The notes under the pieces: model-generated
What the model saw: the letters and a program-made list of their open reading frames with translations, nothing else
Databases searched by the model: none
Told to the model about the DNA's origin: nothing
Position numbers and translations under genes: made by a program
Assembly (NCBI GenBank): GCA_021904315.1
Contig: CM038910.1
Location: 5,146,001-5,210,000, forward strand
Direction: 5' to 3'
Source of the DNA: Sphagnum magellanicum
Taxonomy: Eukaryota > Streptophyta > Sphagnopsida > Sphagnales > Sphagnaceae
DNA: 64,000 bases
Shown here: positions 25,417 to 34,443 of the stretch, piece after piece
Layout: each line of letters begins with the position of its first letter
Position numbering within the stretch: position 1 is the stretch's first letter

Positions 25417-25562
25417 GGGGACGAAAAAACTGCTGGTCAGTTAGTTAACTAGTTGGGTAGGGGGCGAAAGAAACGAAAAAACTGCTGTTCAGTTAAGTTA
25501 ATTAGTTGGGCAGCGGGAAAACAAACGAACAAACTGCTGTCCAGTTAGTTAACTAGTTGGGT
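25182..25562. repeat. seven-unit tandem array in the photolyase 5' flank
   Basis: Units of 50-69 bases share the core CAGTTAGTTAACTAGTTGGG, preceded by AACTGCTGT or AACTGCCGT. Core starts are at about 25189, 25252, 25319, 25369, 25438, 25490 and 25542. CAGTTA and its complement TAACTG match the MYB core (CNGTTR), and AACTAGTT and GTTAAC are palindromes. A run of 30 G (25386-25415) interrupts the array. The array ends about 525 bases before the first photolyase ATG. Confidence 0.85.
25386..25415 (+). repeat. 30-base G homopolymer
   Basis: An uninterrupted G run inside the tandem array, followed by TGGGG. It has obvious G-quadruplex potential and its length is likely to be unstable or mis-sequenced. 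Confidence 0.9.
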
Positions 25563-26019
25563 CTGATCGACAAGCACCGGTTAACGAGCTGGTGGCTCTC
25601 AAGCTAGCCACGTCGCTAATACCCCCTGAATCACCTAATTAGTGACTCCACTAATCTCGCTTACCAGTCACTAATACGCCAGCCTAATTAGCGTTTTCCA
25701 GGTACACAAACTCCCCCGTGTTTTAAAGCCTTTCCTTTCCGCACTTTCCTGATCTTTTTTGTTTTGCATGATCTCATTTTCAATGCCATGCGAGCACAAA
25801 TTTCTACCAACAATCTGTCCAGCATTGGACGCACCAAAAGCTCTTTGCAATTCCAGCTGCAACAGTTTTTTTGAAAGAGCTCAAGAAGACAACAGACCCA
25901 TGCACTTGTTGTTGTTGTTATCTTTGTGGTTTTTCATGGGTGTTTCTTTTTCAGAGGTTCAGTCAGTTTTCTTCTAGTGCCCATTTGCATATTTTGTTGA
26001 GTTTTTGTTGGTGGAAAAG

Positions 26020-26020
<1 letters not shown>

Positions 26021-26057
<37 letters not shown>
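26021..26057 (+). repeat. AAG microsatellite in the photolyase leader
   Basis: A (AAG)n run just after AAAAGGTAAG, which also resembles a strong 5' splice site (GT at 26020). In frame it would encode a run of Arg upstream of Met 26089. I treat it as 5' UTR, or the beginning of a 5' UTR intron, rather than as protein. Confidence 0.6.
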
Positions 26058-26058
<1 letters not shown>

Positions 26059-26088
26059 TTGCAACCAGGAATTTTTTTGTTTGTGGGT

Positions 26089-29000
26089 ATGTGTGCAACA
26101 ATTCCATTGCAATTGATTTTGAAGCAGTCAGTCTACTACTTCCATAAGAGCTCGTATGTGAAGCAGTTGAATGTTTCTGTCTTGTTTGCAACAAGATCCA
26201 TTCTCTTAAACCCTACTAGACTTGTGAGCTCTAGATTTCCTCGGTCTATTTTCTGTACGCGGAAAAAAATTCAGTTAGGGTTTTTGTTCTCATCATCATC
26301 ATCGTCATCATCATCATCATCAGCAGCAGCAGCGGCAGCAACAGGAGCAGCAGTCACAGCCTTCAAAGCTCTTGAGGTGAAGAAGAATTATACTACTACT
26401 GCTACTTCAGCTTGTGAGTTTGACAACCAGCACCAAAAGATGCCACCAAAGAGGAAGGAGATGACAGCATCACACCAGGGCAACAACAACAAAGAGCAGA
26501 AAGCAAAGAAGAAACTGAGCAACGATGTTGATGATAATGATGCAGTGCCAGACATTTCATCCGAACGGCCTCCATTGAGTAGAGGCGTGCATCCTGGCAA
26601 GCTCTTTAAACCCTAAACCCTAAACATATCAATTTGTTCTACCACCACCCATCTTCTCTTGTTCAATGGTACTAATTGGCACTTTTGCAGAAGTCAGAAA
26701 ATGATTTGCAAGCAAGGGAGTTGGTCTGTTCCTTTATTTGAAGTTGTGTACACTTTTGCAGGTAGGATGAAGGTTTTACAACCGGGCAAAAGTGGAAATA
26801 AGAATGGACCGGTTGTGTATTGGATGTCGAGGGATCATCGTTCCAGAGACAATTGGGCACTTCTTCATGCCGTATCCCAAGCTCAAACGAAGGGAGTTCC
26901 AGTTGCAGTCGTGTTCAATCTTGTCGACAAATTCCTGGATGCTAAAGCCCGTCATTTTGGTTTCATGTTGCGAGGTCTCCAAGTTGTTGAGCAGAACCTC
27001 AAGGCTGTAGGCATCCCTTTCTTCATCTTCCGGGTACCACACTCTTTTGATTCTTTTTTGTTTTGCACCTTTGCACATCATCAATCCCTATGTCACAGAA
27101 CCTCAAAGGCCATTGGCATACCTTTCTTCCTCTTCTGGCTGCACACTCTTTTGATTTTTTTTCTTTGTACTTTGCATGTCATCAATCCCTGCATTGATAA
27201 ACTTCAAAGACAATATGTTTGGGACATACTGCAAATAGTTTGTGTGGGGTTGCTTGCTTTTCAGGGGAAGGCAGAAGATACGGTTCCAAGCTTTATTAAG
27301 CGATGCAATGCATCTCTTTTAGTGATGGACTATTCATCTCTTAGAATCGGGCGCCAATGGCGGAAAGCAGTTTGTCAGAAAGTGGATTCAGTGGTTGAAG
27401 TAATGGAAGTTGATGCTCATAATGTGGTCCCCATATGGTGTGCTTCAGACAAACTGGAGTATGGTGCCCGCACTATCCGGACTAAGATTCAAAGACAGCT
27501 CTCAGAGTTTCTCACCGAGTATCCAATTTTAGAGAGTTCTGGCAAAGCTTGGGACTCTGAACCACCCCCCTGTATTCAATGGGATTCTCTCATCGCTGAT
27601 GTCCTCCGGTATGTTTCCAGCACATGGTTATACATATGGCATTGTGTCAGAAAGAAAGAATGTCTCCAATTTGGGCAGAACCAAGAGATGAGAGGATAGC
27701 ACCAAAATGTCAAATTTCATTAAGGGAAAGATCACACCTAATGTCATGTGGATTTTCGTTTCAGTATCTTGGTGGATTCATGACAGTGCAGCATCTTGTG
27801 TGGAAAGAGATTTCAAAATTCTGGAGCTTAGGGAGGGTGCAGAGGTTCCAGAAGTGAGTTGGTGTGAGCCGGGAGAAGATGCAGCTCTTGAGGCTCTTAT
27901 GGGGAAAGCAGCTGGTTTCGTGAACATGTATTTTGTACTCTTGCCTTTTTCCTGAAGTCCAACCAGAGGGTTTGCAAAATGTTTAATTCCATAGAGTTGT
28001 AATCGCTGCACAATTCCCAAAGGGTAAAACCCTAAACCCTAACCCCAAAACTTGAGTTAGTCTGGTTTGTTACAGTTGAGATACTAAACAAACATTAGGC
28101 AAAGCAGCCAAAAGGCATCCTACAGTTTTCTACTTGTATGTTCTGAAGACTATTTTGTTTATGAGCTGGTGGGGGGTTTTATGTGCAGCCGCATCAAGAA
28201 TTACGAGAATCGGAATGACCCATCTAAGCCCACTGGCCTTTCTGGCCTCTCCCCCTATTTGCACTATGGCCATATCTCTGCTCAACGGTGTGCACTTGAG
28301 GCTCGCAAAGTCCGGAAGATGCATCCCAAGGTGTTTGATCTTTTGCATTAAGCTCCCACTTTACCCAAACTTGCATTTGAAGACTTTGTCCTTGCCGCTG
28401 AATTCTTTTCTTAGACTTGGGAGTCCTTAGGCTTGTCTCTGTTGAGAGATGATGCCAAGCTGCAAGGGATTGGTCAGATGTTGAGTGTTTTGGGGGCCAA
28501 AGCTCTAGTCTTCAAGAGTCACAATTAGCTCTGATTGGTTAAGAGTTTTGGTCATGTGACTGACTGGATGCAGGCAGTTGACACGTTTTTGGAGGAGCTG
28601 ATAGTTCGAGGTGGGTTAGCAGAGAATTTTTGTCATTACCAACCAAATTATGATAATTTGAACGGTGCTTGGAGCTGGGCACGTGAAAGTCTCATGATTC
28701 ACGCCACTGACAAGCGTGAAGTACTCTACACGTATGTCTACTGTGAAGCTTTACATGGACATGGAAGTAAAATGTCATGCTTGAGGCACATACATATTTG
28801 CCTTTGGTAATTCAAAGTTTAGAGTTTAGGGTTTTTGGAAATTCAAAGTTTTGAGTTTGTCATCAATTTCAGAAGTGAAGGAAGTTATTTTAACAATTCA
28901 ATATTTTGTGCTGTGTTGAGAGCAGACAGGAGGAGCTTGAAAATGCCAAGACTCATGACACGGTACAGACTACAGGCCCCTGAAACTGAAGTTGATTGTG

Positions 29001-30231
29001 GGGTGCAAAGGTCTAACACATTTCAAAGTGTTAAGCTCAGAGAAGAAGCCTTAGTTATTTTTGTGGGTGCAGTTGTGGAATGCAGCTCAGCTGGAGATGG
29101 TCTACTATGGGAAAATGCATGGTTATATGAGGTATACCCTCCCTGCTTTTGTGTTACAAGAGGAATCCATATGAAGCTTTGACGGCAGGGTGCAGATTGT
29201 TTTTTCCAGCGCTCATTCAGGCTCATGGTGCTTTTGTTCACTGTTCAAACTTTGAAACTTCTGACTTTGCAGTTGTGCAACACAAGTTGAGACCTCAAGA
29301 TGCAAAAATTGTGATGCAGTGAAATCTGAAGATAAGTGTCGTGGTGCTTTTTTGCTTTGGCTTTTCTTCCCCCCCCAAATATCTTGGGTTTTTCTTCTTG
29401 TCTTGTCAGAATGTATTGGGCCAAGAAGATCTTGGAGTGGACAACTGGTCCTGAAGAAGCACTTGCAACGGCCATCTACCTGAATGACAAGGTAACACCC
29501 TGGCTATGAACAAACTGTGATTCAAGAGATTACCTTCAAAATACAAATATCGGATTTTAGAATGTTTTGTGCTTTCTTCCATTGTTCAATGAAATTCTTT
29601 CCTACTGAATCTTAGTTTCTCTGCTAGCTAAAATAGATACAAGCACACATCTGAGCCATTTTGTCCCTTGAGAGAGAAAACTACAGATGGTCTTTATATC
29701 TGAGGTTGTATTTCTAAACTGATGTTAGTTTGATTTGTGTTATGTCATTCTGGGACTCACAGTATGAACTAGATGGAAGGGATCCAAATGGTTATGTGGG
29801 CTGCATGTGGTCTATTTGTGGAATCCATGATCAGGTATGTACTTCCGCACTTTCTGCTTTTGTGGTGCACCCCGTACTTTCAGTTCATGTGATTTTGTGT
29901 TCTATTGATGAGCAAGTGTCTTGAAAAAATTCTCACCTACAATCCTCTTTGCATTCCAAGTCTTAGTCTAATTTACAGTGGAATTCAGAATTCATTGGTT
30001 TCCTTGGGGATGGTGGGATTCCTTGTGATGCCATGAACACAGGGTTGGAAGGAGCGGCCGGTGTTTGGAAAAATAAGGTACATGAATCTTGCCGGGTGTA
30101 AACGCAAGTTCAATGTAGATGGGTATATCATGAATGTTAACCAGATGGTAGCTAAGACTAAGAAGCGTCTTAGAGATGGAACTGCTTCCTCTTCCACTCC
30201 AAAACCAGTCTTGACGACAAACGGAAGGTGA
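26089..30231 (+). CDS. PHR1: class II CPD DNA photolyase
   Basis: Light-driven repair of UV-induced cyclobutane pyrimidine dimers, using FAD. Eleven exons: 26089-26596, 26762-27033, 27265-27608, 27832-27927, 28189-28330, 28574-28731, 28926-28962, 29073-29131, 29410-29491, 29763-29834 and 30043-30231; 652 aa from the first start. Conserved class II blocks: [121 protein letters not shown] and [21 protein letters not shown]. The 37-base exon 7 and the GC-AG first intron are supported by exact phase and homology. Two in-frame starts exist: 26089 adds an organelle-like leader with a Ser/Ala run; 26440 (MPPKRKEM, 535 aa) has a Lys-rich nuclear-signal-like segment. Arabidopsis UVR2 is 496 aa. Confidence 0.95.
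26597..26761 (+). other. GC-AG intron in the photolyase gene
   Basis: The first coding exon ends CATCCTG and the next bases are GCAAGC; the acceptor is TTTTGCAG|GTAGGATG. Phase 1 on both sides restores a Gly codon and continues into [11 protein letters not shown], the conserved start of the photolyase domain. No GT donor gives the correct phase. The intron carries ACCCTAAACCCTAAAC, two plant telomere units, at about 26610. Confidence 0.75.
26990..27193 (+). repeat. tandem duplication of a photolyase exon-intron junction
   Basis: About 100 bases covering the 3' end of exon 2 and the start of intron 2 (from CAGAACCTCAAGG to CATCATCAATCCCT, 26992-27091) are repeated at about 27097-27193 with substitutions. 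In the second copy the GGGTACCA donor has become TGGCTGCA, so it lies inert inside the intron. The copied protein segment is the AVGIPFFIF strand. Confidence 0.85.
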
Positions 30232-31675
30232 AAGTGAAAAAAAAACAGTTCTCAAGGAAGAGTTTTGACAATTTGCAAGCAAATGAACTCTAGGGTTCTG
30301 GTATGCGAGTTTCTCCCAGAAAGGCTGTACATGCAATGTTGTGCAGGAGGAGAAATCAATCACTTGTAACACTCCAAAGTGCCATTTTTTTCCACTGTTT
30401 CTGCTGCATAAAGAGGCTCTGAAACCAGATTCAAGTTGTGAAGTCAAAGGAAATAGAAGCTGAAAAAAAAGGGGAGGTGCATTAGCTAGAAATTTGAGAG
30501 CTGTAAAACAGTGTTGCTTTCTAGCAGTCTTGAATTGAGAGGCAGAAGCTCATTCTTTGACACATTTCCAAAATTGTGTCATGCACACTGGGTCCCACAC
30601 CAATAGGGATCAGGTTTTTTGCAATTTGTACTAAGGAGCCTTGATTGAAACTCATGTCATTGTTTGCAATGTGGAAGAGATTTCTTCAATTTCTGCCATT
30701 GTTTGGAATGTGGCACTCTCCATAAGATTAGACTATATGGATCACAGATACAACCCTGCTTATTATGTGCAAGAGATCTTGAAGCTCCAAAGATCATGAT
30801 TGCTAGACCAGAAAAAAGGAGAGAAATTTCAATTTAGAGCACAAATTGGTGATATTTGTTGCACAAATTAGATTGAATCTGGACCTTTTTCAGTCTGGGC
30901 ACGTGCATGCATGCAGCAGTTGTAACAAAAGAGCAACAAAAGAGCAAGAGAAAAAGCTTTCACAAAATGGGGGAAAAAGTTGAAGTGGGAAAAGGGGGAG
31001 GATTCAGGAGCACAAGAGGGAAAGGGGGAAGCGGGGTTGGGCAACAAAGGGGAGCTTCACCTTATCCTCTTAGCAGACAATCAAACACCCACTACTGCCT
31101 CCACACACACACACACACCCCCACATTCATTCACTTTGTCTTTTGCACTTTTGCAGCAAAAAAACCACCCACTGCCACACCCCACATTCATACAAGTACT
31201 GTACATACAGACACACTCCTCACCACAAACACTCTACCCAAACCCATCAAGCTCTCTCTCTCTCTCTCTCAAATCTCTCTTTCTCTCTCTTCTTTAGTGC
31301 AAGCTCTAGATTAATGCTCTAGTTCAAGCTCAAGGTCAAGCTCTAGTTCAGGCTCTGGATCAAGCTCTAGTTCAGGCTCTAGATCAAGCTCTTTTCTCTA
31401 TCTCTCTGTGCAAAAATCAAGCTTCAAAGATCAAGCAAACTCTTTGTCTCTGTCTCTGTCTCTCTCGAAAGCTCAAGCTCTTTCACTGTGTCTCTTTCTG
31501 TCTGTGCAAAAATCAAGCTTCAAATATCAAGCGAGCTTTTTATCTCTAGTTCTCTCTATCACTGTCTCTGTGTCTCTGGCTGTGTCTGGCTTTCACTTTA
31601 GCCCCTGTTTTCTTTCTGTCCTTGTGCGATTTTGTTTGTTTTGGTTTTGGGTTTTGGCAGTAGGGGAGGGAGGAG

Positions 31676-31722
<47 letters not shown>

Positions 31723-31746
31723 TGGGGGAGGAGGAGAGAGTGAGAG
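30232..31746. other. 3' UTR of photolyase, intergenic DNA and 5' leader of the H-protein gene
   Basis: The first part is probably photolyase 3' UTR. From about 31250 the sequence is CT-rich on the plus strand: a CT microsatellite (31252-31270), a repeated CAAGCTCTAGTTCAGGCTCT module (31296-31392), a direct repeat beginning GTGCAAAAATCAAGCTTCAAA at 31408 and again at 31504, and a GA microsatellite at 31679-31719 ending 27 bases before the ATG. The open frames here are low-complexity artefacts. Confidence 0.6.
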
Positions 31747-33122
31747 ATGGCTTTCAGGTCTGTTGCAACTCAGGCTGTGACTTTGTTGCGGTTGCGGGGA
31801 ATACCCACTGTCAGCAACAATAGCAGCAGCATCACCAACACCACCACCAACACTCTGCGTAGCTTGTGGGTGCCTCTTGCGCGAAGGTTTGCCACTGAAG
31901 GGGAAGACGCAGAAGGTGAAACTGTTTCATGAGTTCTTTTGTTTTTCTTGCTCATATGGTTCTTGTCGGGCCTCTGCTTTCCTTTTTGGGATTTCGAGCA
32001 TTTTGGTTGTTGTGGAATTTGTGGGATTTGTGCAATTTTGAGCATTTGGGTTTGGTGGGATTTGTGCTGTTGCGGTCTTTCTTACAATGTGTGCATTAGG
32101 GCATTCATTGCAGAGGTTTTGGATGGGCTGCATTATGCGGCATCGCATGAATGGGTGAAAGTGGAAGGTTCCAGTGCCATTGTGGGCATCAGTGATCATG
32201 CTCAGGTTTGCTTCTCCAGTCTTTTCCAGACCCATCTGAGGAACACCTAACTCCTAGTTTTTGAATTCCTTGGCAGCTTTGGTTGGGGACCTGCCTGTCT
32301 GTCTGCCTGCTTGTTTTCCGTCCCTTCCCTTCCCTTCCCTTCCCTTCCCTTCCCTTCCTCCCTTTCTGAGGAGAGAGAATGTGTTGATGGATGCAACTGA
32401 GGAGAGAGGATGTGTTGATGGATGTGTTGTTGCAGAAAGAATTAGGAGATTTGGTGTTTGTGGAGCTGCCAGAAGCAGGCTCAACATGCAAACAGGGTGA
32501 GAAATTTGCAAGTGTGGAGAGTGTGAAAGCCGTGAGCGATGTGTATTCCCCAATCTCTGGAACTGTTGTTGAAGTCAACACCTCCCTTACAGAAAGTCCG
32601 GATTTGGTAAGCAAACACACTTCCACACTAGGTTCACTTAAGGAAATTTGGAATCTCAATTCCTGACAAAAGCAAGTTCCAAGAATGGGAACATCTTTTG
32701 CAGAGTAGGAACAGCAAGCATCATCATTTGCTTGAATTGCCAAAAGAAAGCACCGCTTTGCTCGATTGCAAAAGAAACAATCAATCAATCACTTGCTCAT
32801 TTGCAAAAAGAAAGAAAGCAGTCACTTGCTCAATCCCAACAGAAGAAACAATCACTTGTTTGGTTCCAGTAGAAAGAGTCACTTGCTCTCCATTGATTTG
32901 TAGAAGAAAGAATTGCTTGCTCAATTGCAGAAAGAAAAATCTGAATTAAATGGGTTTGTTGTTTCATTATATTCTCTGCTGCTGATGATGCCATTGCAGA
33001 TAAACAAGAGTCCATATGGCGATGGCTGGCTCATGAAGCTGACAGTGTCAAACAAGGGGGAGCTTGATGGGTTGATGGGAGCTGATGCATACAAGCAACA
33101 TCAAGCAGCAAACGCACACTGA
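31747..33122 (+). CDS. GDCH: glycine cleavage system H protein, mitochondrial
   Basis: The H protein carries the aminomethyl group on a lipoyl arm between the P, T and L proteins of glycine decarboxylase in the mitochondrial matrix, the core of photorespiratory glycine oxidation. Four exons: 31747-31915, 32114-32205, 32436-32606 and 33000-33122 (184 aa; all GT-AG). Residues 1 to about 48 ([18 protein letters not shown]... LARRFAT) are a typical Arg/Ser/Leu-rich mitochondrial presequence. The mature part follows the family without gaps: [42 protein letters not shown] and the lipoylation motif [15 protein letters not shown], with the acceptor lysine at about 118, then [14 protein letters not shown]. 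Length matches plant H proteins. A GA repeat sits in the 5' leader. I infer functional. Confidence 0.96.
32320..32358 (+). repeat. TTCCC pentanucleotide microsatellite in H-protein intron 2
   Basis: About seven perfect copies of CCTTC/TTCCC form a pyrimidine tract inside intron 2. A further short duplication (TGAGGAGAGAG.ATGTGTTGATGGATG, 32377-32425) follows before the acceptor. Confidence 0.85.
32755..32935 (+). repeat. degenerate minisatellite in H-protein intron 3
   Basis: Four to five imperfect units of about 40 bases share CACTTGCTCAATTGC followed by AGAAAGAAA-type purine runs. The repeat fills the second half of intron 3 (32607-32999) and ends about 60 bases before the acceptor. Confidence 0.6.
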
Positions 33123-34026
33123 GAGGTTCCCGATTAGGATTTGTCTTAGAGATTCTAAACCCTTTTGCTTTCTTCGTTGGTTTTTTTTTTCTTCGTTTTT
33201 TTGTTTGTCCAGGATCCAAGAAGAAGAAGAAGAAGTACCATGCTAGTACTTTGAAATGTTGGCTACTTGTTCATCTTTGCTTTGATATTTTATGGGCAAA
33301 TTCCATCTCAATTTGGAGATGGTTTTTTGTTAGCTGAAGATGAAAAGCCGAGCCTGGGAAAAACAAAATCAAAATGGACCTGGACTTGTAGATCATGATG
33401 ATGGATCATGATTATTATGAAAAAATCAAACAATTTATTTCCAAGTGTTTTGTTATTTGCTTGCATTCCATGAAATTGGAACTCCAATTCTCACAAAATT
33501 AAAATTGGAATATTTTCAAACTTAAATTTTAAAATAAATTTAAAAATAAAATAAAATTACATATATATATATATGCACATGAAAAGATGGGGAAAGGCGG
33601 AAAAAAAAAAGAAAAAAAAGAAAAAAAAAAGGAAAAAAAAAAGGCATTTCTTTAGGCATATTAAGGGTCATAGCTTTAGGACCCTTTTGGATTTTAGGCC
33701 CCTCCACTTGGCCTATGGGTCGGTCACAATAGGAGCCTCAAATCCTGAAGGGTGTGAACCTGGACTAGACCCTTCTTCTTCTTCTCCTATAAACTTGATA
33801 TATAATTTAAATTTTGAAATATCTCCAAATAGTTTTTAATAATTTGAGAATAAATTTGAAAAAACTCAAAATATGTTTATAACTAAATTTGAAATATCTC
33901 CAAATAATTTTTAATAATTTAAAAATAAATTTGAAAAACTCAAAATACATGTACACAACTTGTGATGGTTGTAGCCCCCAATTGGAATATCTCAATTTTT
34001 TTTTGGATAATTTGAGAAATACATCC
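33123..34026. other. intergenic region with purine tract and short tandem duplication
   Basis: Contains probable H-protein 3' UTR, a TA dinucleotide run at 33561-33573, an A/G homopurine tract at 33600-33643, and an 80-base tandem duplication (TTTGAAATATCTCCAAATA units at about 33815 and 33888). No gene is seen. Confidence 0.6.
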
Positions 34027-34314
34027 AAAAAACGACACGCAGAAAGAGAGCCCCACATTCTATCTGCCCAAATTAGGGTTTTGGCTGAACATTAACCGTC
34101 AGATTGTTGATCTAACGGCTGTCGATTAGTTTGATGAAACCCTACTCGACGAAAACCCTAATCGCAAAAAACCCCCAAAAAATGACAAGCAGACAGAGCC
34201 CCCTATTCTATCTGCCCTAACTAGGGTTTCTGCTGATTTATAACCGTCAGATGTTTGATCTAACGGTTAGAGATTAGCCTGATCCAAACCCTAATGTAGG
34301 AAAACCCTAATTGC
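34027..34314 (+). promoter_or_regulatory. duplicated promoter module with telo-boxes upstream of eL21
   Basis: Two copies (about 34027-34166 and 34177-34314) of a roughly 140-base module lie 130-420 bases before the eL21 start codon. Each copy carries TCTATCTGCCC followed by CTAGGGTTT or TTAGGGTTT, an imperfect palindrome built on AACCGTCAGAT and GATCTAACGG, and ends in AAAACCCTAAT. AAACCCTAA (telo-box) is a known promoter element of plant ribosomal-protein genes, so this is the likely core regulatory region. Confidence 0.7.
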
Positions 34315-34443
34315 GACGCCCAGCGTCCCGTGAACGTTCTCTTCTTGCTCTTGGTGCTTCGCAGCGAGGACGTCCCGACTCCCGAGTGCGGAGGAAGACG
34401 AGGACGAGGACGAGAGGAAGCAGGTCGACAGAAGGGAGCAGCT

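Noticed and set aside
25182..25562. CRISPR-like array (regular repeats)
   Set aside because: Nuclear plant DNA, spacers are themselves similar, and unit lengths vary from 50 to 69.
26005..26088. Start of the photolyase at 26005 with eleven Arg
   Set aside because: The Arg run is an AAG microsatellite and contains a good splice donor; 26089 or 26440 are better starts.
26610..26626. True telomere or telomere-fusion site from CCCTAAACCCTAAAC words (also at 28028, 44922, 50228)
   Set aside because: Only two or three units each, inside introns or intergenic DNA; ordinary interstitial telomere words.
31408..31722. Open frames of Ser/Leu and Arg/Glu runs upstream of the H-protein gene
   Set aside because: CT and GA dinucleotide repeats read as protein.
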